Of a stretch of DNA of 64,000 nucleotides, positions 43,405 through 54,967 are shown piece by piece. Source of the DNA: Gari tellinella. Taxonomy: Eukaryota; Mollusca; Bivalvia; Cardiida; Psammobiidae. Below the pieces are notes generated by a model, which had not been told where the DNA came from, searched no databases, and was given only the letters and a program-made list of their open reading frames with translations. The first letter of the stretch is position 1. Every line of letters begins with the position of its first letter. The position numbers were made by a program, and so were the translations under genes. The stretch covers positions 44,741,083 through 44,805,082 of the forward strand of contig OV277857.1 of NCBI GenBank assembly GCA_922989275.2, read 5' to 3'.

Positions 43405-44799
43405 CAGTAAACTCCGCTTATAAAGATATTCAGGCAAACCGTGGAAAAAGTATCGTTACATCCGAATATCGTTACAAGCAATCTGGTGTATCTTCACGAC
43501 AGTATCCGAATTGTGTGCTATCCAAAACAATGGTTACTACATAAAGCTCGTCACATTTTAAGACTGGCAAAATAAAGACTTCTGACCTGTTATAAACTTT
43601 AATGGTTGTTATCTTTTCTTTGTTTCAACTGGCACAAGTAAACTAATTGTGCAGATATTGCACTATTTACAAATGATTTACGTATTGTCTTTGTAATTGT
43701 TCATACATACTGGATAACGAAAGTAAACCGGAAATGAACATGGTTAAACCAGGCAGGTTCGTAATTAAGCTCGGATACTCGCAAATTGCGAGAGGCATAA
43801 GAAAATTTCAAGTGACTTTTCCACAAACTCGCCAAAAAATGCGAGTAGCGTTTTTCGGACAGCTACACACAATATTACGACTAAAAGACTATGCTCGGTT
43901 TATTCCGTAACATTTAGTGTGGTGGAAATGGACGAGTAGACCAGCGAGTACTTTTCGTAAGCCAATCATACATGTAGCTTCTCGGCAGTTTCAACCTCTT
44001 TTTTGTTGGTAAGAATGACGTAATGACGGACTTTCCCAATTATCATTGGCTAATGAAAAACGCACTTTGCTACTTCGGAGTTCCGATGTCTGCAAATATG
44101 TGGGTAAGCATTCTAATCACTGACTTGATAACCCAACAAGTTCGTCAAAGACGAGGCCATTTAAAACAAAATGATTTCTTTTTAATTTTTCTAAATCCTT
44201 TATAGACCTGTTGAATTATCTGGTATTTGGAATATAATCCAACACTTTGTCTCTCCGACAGTACACATTCATATTACAGGTCCGTTACATATAAGAATGA
44301 AGTATCATGTGGGCGAGTGAACGAGCGTGTAGTGATTATTTTTATTCACAAAATTTAAAATACGAATTTATGTAGAAATTTTGTCATCTCAAAGTGATTT
44401 GATGAGATGAAAAACGTCATGTCAAAGTGATTTGATGAGATGAAAAACTCGGAAACTCTCATGTAACGGTAAGAACGCTCATAATTCGACTGATTACATG
44501 GTGAAGTGCACACGCACTAGCCTATTGTTTGTTTGAAACTTGTTAGCGATAGTTTTCACAACTTTCCCGGGTTTGTCTTCGCACCTCTGCACAGGTGAAA
44601 ATATCGTTACATGCGATCAAACTGGAGACAGGGGACCGAAAAGTAGCATCGTTACATCCAGATTATCTTAACAAGCGATATCGTTACAAACGGAGTTAGC
44701 TACATTGAATTATATAGAAGGCTGGCAGGGACCGAAGGATCTTTATCGTTACAAGCAATATATCGTTACATGCGATATCGTTACAAGTGGAGTTTACTG
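43405..44799 (+). mobile_element. Tc1/mariner-pogo-like 1.4-kb element with TATCGTTACA repeats
   Basis: TA-flanked inverted ends CAGTAAACTCCGCTTATAA and TTACAAGTGGAGTTTACTG. The motif ATCGTTACA/ATCGTTACAAG recurs at least twice near the left end (43450-43480) and seven times near the right end (44600-44785), as expected for subterminal transposase-binding sites. The interior includes a tandem duplication of an AAAGTGATTTGATGAGATG block at about 44390-44450. No transposase ORF. Confidence 0.75.
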
Positions 44800-44972
44800 T
44801 ATAACCCTTCACCTGCTACTAGCATATATATATATTACACTTTTTGAAAATAGTGCAGACCCTGATCAGACAGCCCCATTGATTTATTAAAAGGTCTAGA
44901 GTTGAGTGTCTTGAAAGAGCCTGCATGTACTCTTTCCCTTAGGAAATTTTCCTTTTTCTACTATCAAATGTA

Positions 44973-45224
44973 TTAACCCACTACCCCTTAAAAACGCCTT
45001 TTTACGCCTCTTACTTATTCCTCCACTGAAGAAAAAAGTTCCAGTTTATACAGTAAAGAATATGTACCAAAAGAAATATTTTCCATATCCTAGAAGATGG
45101 TATCTTAAAGCAGGCTGAAAGTAAAGCAGAATGTGCCTTAAGGCACATTCTGCTTTACTTTCAACCTGCTTTAAGTGGTCACCTGTTTTCGAAGCAAGAA
45201 ATAGGCTAAGAGGTAATGGGTTAA
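44973..45224 (+). mobile_element. Hairpin MITE, family B
   Basis: Tip GTGCCTTAAGGCAC, perfect arms. Subtype with AAAAACGCCTTTTTACGCC. Confidence 0.85.
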
Positions 45225-46539
45225 TTCAGCTGATAGCCGTTAATTGTTTGTGGAGTTTAATATATGAATACTCGGTGAGAGAAATGTTAATTTTACGTAG
45301 ACATGACCTAGATGTTGGCCATATTTGACTAGACTCCCCAACAGTGTCAACAGGCAAATCCAGCACACAAAAACATTCCATTCCAGTCTCGATCACTTTC
45401 AAGTGCTTATGGATTTATAGTTCTTTTAAGTCTTAGATAACATTATACTTAACATTCTGACCCATAACTTGGTTATAATAAAAACATAGGTTCATTTCAT
45501 AATTAATGTTAATATCACGAGGTTAGTACAAAACTATGCATGGACACCAATTTTACAAATAAACTGCTTTATTTATTAAGTTGTGATTTAAATAAAAAAA
45601 ACTACAAAATATAAAAACTATGTGTAAATGACAATATGCTGCAGGTGAACGGTTGAAACGTCTCATACTCTTATATCACTCTCTTGAAGTCACAAAACAT
45701 CAAAGCTGAGATTTGTCAACGGATCGTTAACAATAATTGATTAAGTGACTTTCGTAACCACTTGATCCTTGCAGGGAACCAACTAAACATTTATCATCTA
45801 AGCAAACATACCTTTACATTGCTGACTTCTTAAAATAGACTATTCCATTTTTGTATAATGAAAGATCCTAACGATTTAGAATGCTATTTCCTAAACAATA
45901 ATGACAATACAAACAGTGCAGACCCTGTTCAGAGGGCTCCTTTTGGAGCCCTCTGAACAGGGTCTACACAGTTTGCATAAGATATAGACAGACTTGTTAC
46001 CTGCATAGTAAGAGTAACTCTTCGTTATATAATCAATGTCTCGCTTTACTTATATTTATTCTAATAATCTTCCTGCAGAGAACAAGGAAATTACAATAGC
46101 AAGCACATGCACAGAACAGCCACTGAAAAGAAGATTGCAAGAAAACAAACAAAACCAAACCCAAATTTCAAATGCCAACATTGAGCCAATTTTTATTGGA
46201 AACTGGAATTGTCCATTTGGAGTTTAAAGGGACAATGCCCATTTGACATAAGTTTGACTGTACCAATTAGATGGTATTGAATCATAATTACTTCCTGTGT
46301 TTCCTTCTACAAATAAGAATCACTTGATACACATCATCAAAGAATGAGAAAATGACAATGAAGCTCTGTGTGTTACAAGAGCTTCTGTCAATGAACCTAT
46401 AATTAAAACTCTTATTAACCAATTAAGGTCATTGAACACTTCTTATGTGAATCTAAGTAGGTCTCAATATCAACAAACCTTCTCATGCTGTATAGTCATA
46501 TACATGTAACGAGAGAGAGCACCACATTGGTCTGCAATT
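45225..46539. other. Low-repeat stretch, no gene recognised
   Basis: One D-type hairpin (45910-45978); otherwise unique AT-rich DNA. Confidence 0.45.
45910..45978. repeat. D-type hairpin core
   Basis: CAAACAGTGCAGACCCTGTT..AGGGCTCC-TTTT-GGAGCCCT..AGGGTCTACACAGTTTGC; near-perfect arms. Confidence 0.7.
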
Positions 46540-46758
46540 TTGGCCAATATTTGTTTGTTTTGTTTGTTAATGTCCGTTTCTGCCATCTATGGGCTAATTG
46601 GACCCTCCAGAGAGAGGGGAGCGGATACAAAGAACCTGTGCGCGATGCCCTACTCTTATTATCGAAAGAGTTCTCTGGTTCTTTTAGATGCAGATGTAAG
46701 AGACATAATAAATACAATTCATGCGTCTCAAGTGAGAGAATGTCTTAGTCCGAAATTC
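46540..46758 (+). other. GC-richer non-repeat segment with overlapping open frames
   Basis: This stretch is richer in GC and CpG than its surroundings and is open in several frames. One plus frame includes SSLVLLDADVRDIINTIHAS. No splice signals are clear and no family is recognised. It could be an old coding or transposon fragment. Confidence 0.15.
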
Positions 46759-46829
46759 AAACCTTTAACCCTTTCCTCCATAGTCACTTGTATCAAAAAG
46801 ATACTAATGGGCTCAAAGCAGATGCCCGC

Positions 46830-46902
46830 TTAAAGCAAAATGAAAGTAAAGCAGGAAGCTCCAACAGGAGCTCTCTGATTTATTTCATCTTGCTTAAAGC
46901 TT
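46830..46902. repeat. C-type hairpin
   Basis: CTTAAAGCAAAATGAAAGTA..GGAAGCTCC-AACA-GGAGCTCTCT..; right arm worn. Confidence 0.6.
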
Positions 46903-46939
46903 ACTACATGTATCTTGATTTAAAACAATCCGTGAAATA

Positions 46940-47094
46940 GAGGATCTTAAATGAGTGTTCATATTTATTTGATTTATTAAATTCGTCTTTTTGAACGATA
47001 AAAAACGAGCTTCAGCGAGTTTTTTATCGTTTCAAAAAGACGAATTTAATAAATCAAATAAATAAGAGCACGAATATAAGATCCTATTTATATC
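46940..47094. mobile_element. Single long hairpin element
   Basis: AGGATCTTAAATGAGTG..TATTCGTGCTC..AGATCCT outer arms; inner arms GTCTTTTTGAACGATAAAAA / TTTTTATCGTTTCAAAAAGAC around GAGCTTCAGCGAG. The inner arms pair better than the outer ones. Confidence 0.8.
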
Positions 47095-47399
47095 ATATCC
47101 AACACACACTCACATTTATAGCCAATTTCTCAGGAGTAAGGTAGATTGTAGTAAGGTTTTCCTTATATAGAAACAATCAATGGAAGGCGAAATGAGGTTT
47201 TCTAAGTGCCTAGGAAAAAGAAGTTCCAAATATCTCGATGTTTTATTGACTTATTGTCACTATATAAGCCATTATTCGATTTAGATTTAAAATCTTTCTG
47301 ATAATTAAGTAAACTGTGAAAGGTGATTATAAAATTACGTCGAAAAACATTTTAAGTTACAGTTAAGAACGTCACATCAAACGTCACAAATATTTCCCA

Positions 47400-47631
47400 T
47401 AAAAGGAAACACATTCTGGTGACGTCATTCTACTGTGTCATGTCCGCGCCGTATTTTTATTTCAACATTTGATTCTGTACTAACGGTGGCATAGGATTGT
47501 GCATGAATAGGATAAATTTTCGAAATCTATTTGAGCTGTGATGGATTTAGATACATGTAATATAAACGAGATGTCGACTGCATTATTTGTTTGGACTGGG
47601 TTGTTGTCATTCAGCTTTGAATCGTGAAAGG
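47400..47631 (+). promoter_or_regulatory. CpG-containing promoter-like segment with CRE
   Basis: TGACGTCA at 47420-47427 is followed by GTCCGCGCCG and other CpG-bearing non-repeat DNA up to the ATG at 47632. It is one of only two perfect CREs noticed in the window; the other is at 1542. Confidence 0.3.
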
Positions 47632-47653
47632 ATGGCTGGGACCAGAGTAGCCG
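47632..47653 (+). CDS. Candidate short first coding exon
   Basis: AGGATGGCTGGG is a good Kozak context. The frame MAGTRVA plus one base runs into GCCG|GTAGGTAAT, a plausible donor in phase 1. A CRE lies about 210 bp upstream. Very short, so weak on its own. Confidence 0.2.
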
Positions 47654-47799
47654 GTAGGTAATCTTTCTGCATAAATGGTTTAAAATCTTGTAGATTATGA
47701 TACTAACAGGACACGATCAGGACTAATCTTTGATATGAATAACAAACTTTAGGCGCAACAGTTCGAACTTTGCGTCCCTTGGGGCTTCGCCTGACTTAC

Positions 47800-47976
47800 T
47801 GGTTTTGGTTTGACTCTCAGTAAACTGCAGATACTCGTGGTCAATTGTACCGTATGATCCGTACCGTATAAAATGCACCGAACATTCTGAATAGTGAATA
47901 CCGCTGATTTTGCTCTTTCTAGTCCCCTTCCGTCTATTGGCACTCGATCGTTGCCAGCTAGGTCAGAGTCCGCCAT
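47800..47976 (-). CDS. Candidate first coding exon, unknown gene
   Basis: On the minus strand AAAAAAATGGCGGACTC gives a strong start context at 47976. The frame runs 59 codons (MADSDLAGNDRVPIDG.. to ..VKPKP) to a donor ACCA|GTAAGT at 47800/47799, in phase 0. The unspliced frame reaches a stop after 75 codons, at 47749. The CpG-rich GATCG, CGGTACGG and GCGC content differs from the flanking AT-rich DNA and suits a 5' exon. No domain is recognisable. It faces another possible first exon (47632-47653, plus strand), so only one of the pair may be real, or the locus has overlapping antisense 5' ends. Confidence 0.33.
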
Positions 47977-48300
47977 TTTTTTGTTTTGACAGCGCGTATG
48001 AATATTATTCGGTCCTAGAGTGTAATAAACTTCTATGTGTAACCAAAATTAAATAATGCTGTTAATCACGCGCAGAGCCGCGCAATATGATATAATTGAT
48101 CCTACATAATGAATGCATATAAATCATCAATACGAAAGGTGCTTATCATGCAGAAAGGATAAAGACATCCTTATAATGGCACTAATATATGACGGAAAGG
48201 GTTACAAAAATTCTGAAAATAAATAGCAGCTTTGTTTCCAGAATCCAGCTCACAAGTATTTTGGGGGCACAATATTTATTCAGCATGCAAAGGCTGAGGG

Positions 48301-48504
48301 TTAACCCTTAGCCTGCCACTCACGACTATAGTTTCATATGCAAACAGCTTGGATCCGGATGAGACGCCGAGTAACCCGGGGTCTCATCCGGATCCAAGCT
48401 GTTTGACACTTGGACAACATTTTCAGCAATTTTGAGCAACTTTGAAACTTGAAGCAGACGAGAAATATAGCAGACAACAATTTATTTGGCGGGCTAAGGG
48501 TTAA
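48301..48504 (+). mobile_element. Hairpin MITE, family E
   Basis: Tip GAGTAACCC, with a mismatch between arms (GGGGTCTC versus GACGCC). It lacks about 10 bp of the CTTTGAAGCAC tract found in other copies. Confidence 0.85.
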
Positions 48505-48631
48505 TTTGGTTTACTGGCAGACTGGCTATCACATGTCTGCAAGTTTGACAGTAGCCAGTAACATAATACTCCCTATTTTCCCACTAACAATGTTATTCAG
48601 AGTCTAAGAGCTGTCACAAATCTGGCAATTG

Positions 48632-48822
48632 AGAGCTCCAGATAAGGGGAACATTTCAAAAACTATAATCTTTATTTCTGCATTAAACCCTATGGTATCA
48701 CTACTCATTAGAATCGTCTCAAAGAGACACTTCTAATGAGTAGTAACACTATAGGATTTGATGCTGAAATGAGTCAGATAATGTTGGATTTGTTCAGTTT
48801 ACTCCCTCTAATCTGGAGTCCT
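48632..48822 (+). mobile_element. Hairpin MITE, family F
   Basis: AGAGCTCCAGATAAGGGGAA left; tip CGTCTCAAAGAGACA; right CTAATCTGGAGTCCT. Confidence 0.85.
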
Positions 48823-49260
48823 AGCAATTCTAAGAAAATAAATAATGCTTCAGACAATTTAGAAGACTCAAGCACTTGTGCAGCATGGCTGCAGTAGTCA
48901 CCCCTGGAAATACTGAACAATTGATGTCTGCTCATTTTTAATGGCGTCTGCTGAAAATTATACATTTATTTGACGTTCTCTTTAACTGCACAAAACCAAA
49001 TGGATTGACAAACAGTTTTGACCCAGATCAGGCCCCACATTTTGTGGGGCCTAATCTGGATACAAGCTCACTTCTACGTACTAAAGATTAAATGTTATTG
49101 ATTCTAAGAAGTTACAGTTTCCAATGTTTTTGGTATGATTCTATTTTCTAACCCAGGATTTAAATGCAGTTTTGCTAAAAAATGCAAGCTCCTACTGAAG
49201 ACAAAACATATATTAGATAGTTATATTCCTGCCTCACTTATTGCACCTAAGATAACCTCA

Positions 49261-49356
49261 GGTGTCTGATCTGGCTCCAAACTGTTTGCAATGGAAATAA
49301 TAATTTTAGTTCAAAAGCACTCGATCATTGGGAAAGAAAAACATCTTCTCCACTGC
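49261..49356 (+). mobile_element. Family G remnant, right half
   Basis: Starts inside the hairpin (GTGTCTGATCTGGCTCC) and ends CATCTTCTCCACTG. Confidence 0.6.
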
Positions 49357-49375
49357 AACCCATTTCTAGGTACTC

Positions 49376-49566
49376 AGAGCTCAAGATAAGGGGAGTATTT
49401 CAAAAACTAAAATCTTTATTTCTAGATTAAACCCTATGGTGTTACTACGCATTAGAATCGTCTCTTCGAGACGATTCTAATGAGTAGTAACACCATAGGA
49501 TTTGTTGCTGAAATGAATGAGAAAATGTTGGATTTGTTCAGTTTACCCCCTCTTATCTGGAGCCCT
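49376..49566 (+). mobile_element. Hairpin MITE, family F
   Basis: AGAGCTCAAGATAAGGGGAG left; tip CGTCTCTTCGAGACG (loop reversed relative to the 38.2-kb copy); right CTTATCTGGAGCCCT. Confidence 0.85.
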
Positions 49567-49746
49567 GGGTACTGCTTGACTGACATTCACAATCAATTTG
49601 GGTCCAGATCAAACACAGAGTAACTCAGTGTCTGATCAGGATTCAGTGGAAACTAGTTTGAATGTTACAGTGGTCAAAATGGCTAAATCTTAATTTTGAG
49701 AAATAAAAGCAGACAACAATTTTTTTGCAGGTGATATTACAACAGC

Positions 49747-49994
49747 TTAACTCTTTGAACCCTAGTCCCGCATATAGGCGTGCTTTTCAAACAGTGTACA
49801 TGTGAATAGTACACATGTCCTATACAAACAGTGAAGACCCAGATCAGAGGGCTCCGAAAGCCCTCTGATCAGGGTCTTCACTGTTTGTCACAATGCCAAA
49901 CATTGACAAAAACAACCCTTTAAAGTCAGAAATGGACTAGACTTAGATGGAAACTGGAATTGTCCATTTAAAGTTTCAGGGAGGAAAGAGTTAA
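49747..49994 (+). mobile_element. Hairpin MITE, family D
   Basis: Forward copy. The hairpin loop is shortened: GGGCTCCGAAAG runs straight into CCCTCTGATC. Confidence 0.85.
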
Positions 49995-51015
49995 GGGTTT
50001 AGTAGTTTTCAAAGTATTTTCAGAATTTCCAATATTGCACAGTAGAAAATATGAGAAAGTATTTTTTGTTTATCTTTAGCACAATAGGCAGTTTGCATCT
50101 AACTTTATCGCTTAAAGATGAAAGTAAACTAGAAAGCTTCTTTAGGACCTTTCTGCTTTACTTTCTAAATGCTTATATTAGCTGCTGCCTGTATTTGACA
50201 TCAGGAAATATTGATTGAAAATGATGATTTTTCAAGCGCAACTTAACACAGGTGCTTTAAAACTTTCAGCCTGCTTTAAGCTACAATCTTCTAGGATAAA
50301 AATCTGAAGATCTCGAAATAATCCGTAGAAATGGCAGCCTTGCTATGGTGATTATATGGAGAAAGAGTTAAGAAAATGTCTACCAGAAAATAAAACCATG
50401 TCATATATAACATATGCTTAATGGACATTATTTCAGATAACAGCATCAAGGGCAGATAACTAGACTACTGATAGCATGGTTATCAGTGATAAGAAGACAA
50501 GCAGTTGTCATTTGAGTGAGGTGAAACAAGTTTTATAGACCTTTGCCAACAGTTTGAATCCAGATCAGGCACCTGAAGTAGCTTCAGCGCTGCCACTTCT
50601 CCGAATTTTTACGAAACTTTCGGATTTTTATCGAGGCAGATGGTGCTTTACTTTCAACCTGCTTTAAGTAACCACGCTTGAAAAATACAATTTTTGGAAA
50701 TCACGATCAACTTATGGTGGCCCTGGTGAGCTGAAACAAGTTTTTTAGACTTTTACCAAAAGTTTGAATCTAGACCAGACACCTAAAGTAGCTTCCAGCA
50801 TCTGATCAGGTTTCAATTTTTTGTTCATATATGGGTTCTGAATTTTAAAATATAGAAAGAATCCAAGTAGCAAATTTCTGGTATAAAGCAGAAAATATTT
50901 TGATGGGAGGAATATTCATGAAGCGTTTAAAGGGTTGACCATCTGACCTGAGAATGATTCCTTTCTAGGACTAAAAATGATGCCAGCTTTACATTTAAAT
51001 ATAATGTAATTGATA
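49995..51015. other. Decayed MITE fragments
   Basis: Single arms of B and C palindromes (50105-50170, 50265-50290, 50640-50670) and a twice-present AACAAGTTTTATAGACC / AACAAGTTTTTTAGACT block with CAGTTTGAATCCAGA-like cores. Confidence 0.45.
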
Positions 51016-51960
51016 ACAAGAGGGCCCAAAGGCCCTGATATCGCTCACCTGTTGTACTGAAGCCTAGATAGCTTTACCTTTCTGTTTCACCCGTTTTAAT
51101 CTAAATCCATTCAAATTTGTAGTAAAGCATGTAAACAATTTTGGAATACAACCTCATAATTCTAGTATAGTAGAGTACATCAAGGGCAGATATTTAGAGC
51201 CCTAAACAATACTGAATGAAGCCTTTTCTAGCATTTCAATGTATATCAAGGGCAGATAACTATTGCCACAATGATTAGATTTCAACAATAATTGCACGCC
51301 TTCCAGAACTTATAGGTATATACTTAGTGTGCACGTATAATCAAAATCAATTGAAAACTGTATTTGTAAGAGTGTATACATAAACGCTGTTGGATATGGC
51401 ACTTTCAGCAATTCAAAGGTAGATAACACTTGACCTATTGGTCCGATTTCAACAATAATCAAACTTATTTGAACCCTTATGGTCATTTACAATCTTAGCA
51501 AGTTTGAGAAAGATCGGATAAATACTGTGGCCTCTAGAGTGTAAACACCGTTAAATATGGCATTTTCAGCAATTCAAAGGTAAACAACTATTGATCTATT
51601 GGTCCGATTTCAACAATAATCACACTTATTCAAATTCTTATGGTCATATACAATTTGAGCAAGTTTGAGAAGGATTAGATAAATATTGTGGCCTCTAGAG
51701 TGTAAACACTGTTAAATATGGCATTTTCAGCAATTCAAAGATAGATAACTCTTGATCTATTTGTCAGATTTCAACCAAAATCAAACTCATCCGAACTCTT
51801 ATGGTAATATACAATCTGAGCAAGTTTGAGAAAGATTGGATAAATATTGTGGCCTCTATAGAGTGTAAACACTAAAATTGTTGACGACGGACGACGCACA
51901 CCGCACGACGGACATTCAAGGATTGCAAAAGCTCACCCTGAGCTAGCTCAGGTGAGCTAA
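51016..51960 (+). mobile_element. pearl/HINE-like element with a third tandem core
   Basis: The left end ACAAGAGGGCCCAAAGGCCC then TCGCTCACCTG, and the right end GACGACGGACGACGC.. then AGCTCACCCTGAGCTAGC and CAGGTGAGCTAA, match the other two. About four units of 145-155 bp are marked by GGTCCGATTTCAACAATAAT and GTGGCCTCTAGAGTGTAAAC. Confidence 0.75.
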
Positions 51961-52059
51961 AAAAACAATTGAAATCCCTGCTAAGTTTGATTTGTGTAAT
52001 GTATCTCATCATCTTTGAGCAAAATATTTAATTTTTTGTTTATATGCAAATTTAAGGTA

Positions 52060-53172
52060 CAGTCAAACTTGTATTAAGCGACCACCCAAGGGACGGCTCA
52101 AAAGTGGTTGCTGAATAAAAACGGCCGCTGAATACAATATGATTGATTTGGGTTGTTATCATTTTCATCCTTAATTGGATAACTTGATATAATCCATACA
52201 GATGAACTTACCGTTTTTACATTTAAATAGCGATCGATTTTTTTATCCATAATTCATAAATACGCCATTATATGTATGAATTTATCGATAGCAGATCATA
52301 AAAACGCTGCTATACGCTTCGCTATTTCAATGTCAAATTTACAGATACCATGTTCTATCATTCGCCGAGAAATTGACATGATTCTTGAGGAATATGGTCT
52401 TTGTTGCTATTTAAAGATTTTCGGAAATCCGTTCTAGCAGGTATTCCCTAAAATATGGGAGAGCCATGGAGCATGCACGAAAGATAACAAACTTAGGCTA
52501 ACTTCTATTTTTGCTCACTTGTTATTACCCGTCGTAAAAGGCGGGAATACAGGTTCTTTGTTTTCAAGAGTGTCGAAGTCTAAATTTACCGACCAATAAA
52601 ACACGGGATTTCCGGCACACCCTCAAGAGAAAGTCACATGTTTTGTATGCGTGATGTAGGGGTGATTCTTCAAAACAAAAATGGCTGTCAAACCGGCGTT
52701 GAAAGGATGTCGCCCAAAAAACAGCAGAGGGTCTACGGAATCAAAGTACATGTAATATTCCATGTCAAACCTTTAGATTCCTATTAGAATATTTCTAGCG
52801 GCAATCGATTTCGAAACAATTTACGTTAGTTCCCTGTTTGACGGAGTTTGTCGAAGTTTCCCGTAAAAATGAACTTTCGTTTTTGTTTGCGTACCTTTTC
52901 ATGAAATTGAGAAACATTGATCTTAATTGTGTGAAAAGATGTCAAATGTTTGGATATAATTGGTCAATTATGACTATTTCATCCCAAGGTGGTCGTTTAA
53001 TGAAATGAAATTCGTTATTTGGGATGGAAAAACAGTGGTCGCTGGTCGGGTTAGACAAAAACTGTTGAGTATACACTCAATTTATATAGTAAAAACGATC
53101 GGGCGGGATTCAAACCGGTCGCTTACCACTAAGACTGCTTAATAGACATGGTCACATCAGCAAGTTTGACTG
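52060..53172 (+). mobile_element. pogo-like 1.11-kb element with TA duplication
   Basis: Ends CAGTCAAACTTGTATTAAG and, on the minus strand, CAGTCAAACTTGCTGATG, flanked by TA. GCGACC motifs lie inside both ends. A short interior frame at 52681 (MAVKPALKGCRPKNSRG.., 24 codons to stop) may be a transposase remnant or chance. The interior is CpG-richer than its flanks. Confidence 0.75.
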
Positions 53173-53387
53173 TATTTATATTGGCTCTAATCTAGATTCA
53201 AACCCTTTATTTGAAAGTGCAGTCTCGTTTCAGCTCAAGTGTCCAGACAGACAGATAACCTTCAAATGGCTGGAAATTATTTAACTTTACAGCATTTGAT
53301 CAGGAGAAGATATTGCATAAATCTTATATGACCTATTTGCACAATACTTGAATTAACTACATTTTAATAATGAACTATATTATGCTA

Positions 53388-53507
53388 CTCAGCAGGCACA
53401 CAACGTTGTTTCAACGTTGAAACAACATTAATTTAAACATTTCAACGTTGAAACAACATTAATTTAAACATTTCAACATTGAAAAAACGTTGTGTGCCTG
53501 CTGGGTA
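53388..53507. mobile_element. MITE with AGCAGGCACACAACGTTG ends
   Basis: Inverted ends AGCAGGCACACAACGTTG / ACGTTGTGTGCCTGCTGGG around two copies of a 31-bp unit (GAAACAACATTAATTTAAAC). Confidence 0.8.
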
Positions 53508-53619
53508 TAAATATAAAATTCAGCTATTATAATAACTCATAAGATGGAATAAATTTGATCTTTAAATATTTTATTGTTCTTTATATACATCAATATTCAT
53601 GAAGAACATCATTACAAGT

Positions 53620-53795
53620 TTCTTAAGTCTTGTATGCTTAGTAAAATGTCCATCTGCAACAATTGATGTTTGCAAGATCTACTATACCATTCCAGCATTT
53701 GAATTTTCTGAAAAAATTAATTTCAAAATAGGGTGAGAGACTGTCATATAGTTTGGATCCAGATGAGAGTAACTTATATGGAGGAGGAAAAGGTC
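53620..53795 (+). mobile_element. Truncated family A copy
   Basis: CTTGTATGCTTAGTAAAATG, GCAACAATTGATGTTTGC and TAGTTTGGATCCAGATGAGA; the right arm is missing. Confidence 0.45.
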
Positions 53796-53805
53796 AACTT
53801 CAAAA

Positions 53806-54056
53806 TTAACCCATTACCCCATAAATACGCCTTTTTACGCCTTTAATTTATTCCTCTACTGAAGAAAATAGTTCCAATTTATACTGCTACAAATAAGAAT
53901 CATAAAAATATTTTCTATATTCTAGCAGATAATAGCTTAAAGCAGGTTGAAAGTAAAGCAGAATGCGCCTTAAGGCGCATTCTGCTTTACTTTCAACCTT
54001 CTTTAAGTGGTCATCTATCTTCAAAACTAGAAATAGGCTATCAGGTAATGGGTTAA
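53806..54056 (+). mobile_element. Hairpin MITE, family B
   Basis: Tip GCGCCTTAAGGCGC, perfect arms apart from CAACCTTC. Confidence 0.85.
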
Positions 54057-54264
54057 AGCAGACAACGCTTTGGGCAGATGATAATTCTTCAGTGTTCATT
54101 ATTAAAAGTTAAGAAGGTCAAATAAGGTCAGAGTGGCTTATATGGATAAACACCTGTCCTGACCTCAGCGAGGACTTAAGTGACATCATTAAGATAGATA
54201 TCTATCAAGATCAGTTTACCCTTTACCCCATAAACTGTTTCTAGTTTTGAACACAGATGAACAC

Positions 54265-54519
54265 TTAACCCTTTACCTTATAGAAGCGCCTTTTAGCGCA
54301 TTCACTTTATTCTTCCGCTGAAGAAAATAGTTCCAATATAATCAGTCATGAATACATTTTACATGGAATATTTTCTATATTCTAGCGCTGGATAGCTTAA
54401 AGTAGGCTGAAAGTAAAGTAGAATGCGCCTTAAGGCGCATTCTGCTTTACTTTCAACCTACTTCAAGTAGTCACCTATCTTCATGACTACTAGACATATG
54501 CTATCAGGTAAAGGGTTAA
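54265..54519 (+). mobile_element. Hairpin MITE, family B
   Basis: Tip GCGCCTTAAGGCGC; arms use TAGGCTGAAAGTAAAGTAG. It shares its right TTAA with the next copy. Confidence 0.85.
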
Positions 54520-54725
54520 AGCAGGTTGAAAGTAAAGCAGAATGCACCTTAAGGTGTATTCTGCTTTACTTTCAGTCTGCTTTAAGGGTGCACCTGCTTT
54601 ATCTTAAACCTGCATTAAGTAAACCATCTGGCAAGATATAGAAACTATATCTAATGGTGGAAAATTATATATATACTCATGACTGTATAAAGAGGAACTT
54701 AGGTTTCTTCAGTGGAGAAATAAAC
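54519..54725 (-). mobile_element. Family B copy beginning at the palindrome
   Basis: Tip GCACCTTAAGGTGT. The left arm begins directly after the previous copy's GGGTTAA, so one outer flank is absent. Confidence 0.65.
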
Positions 54726-54967
54726 AGCATAACAAGAGGCCCAGTGTCTTTAGATCACACTTGTTACAAATCTATAATGAAATCTTTCAGCAAGTATATA
54801 GGGAGAGTCCATTGCAATATCCATGCATAAATGGATTAACCCATTACCCCATAAGTACACATTTGTTCCCCTTTTATTTATTCCTCCACTAAAGAAAACA
54901 GTTCCAATTTGTACAGTCATGAATTTGTAGTATAAGATATGTTTTCTATTTGCAAGCAGATGATTGC

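Noticed and set aside
43405..44799. Virus-derived insertion
   Set aside because: TA duplication, inverted ends and lack of any polymerase, capsid or integrase-like frame point to a DNA transposon derivative; no viral coding sequence was recognised anywhere in the window.
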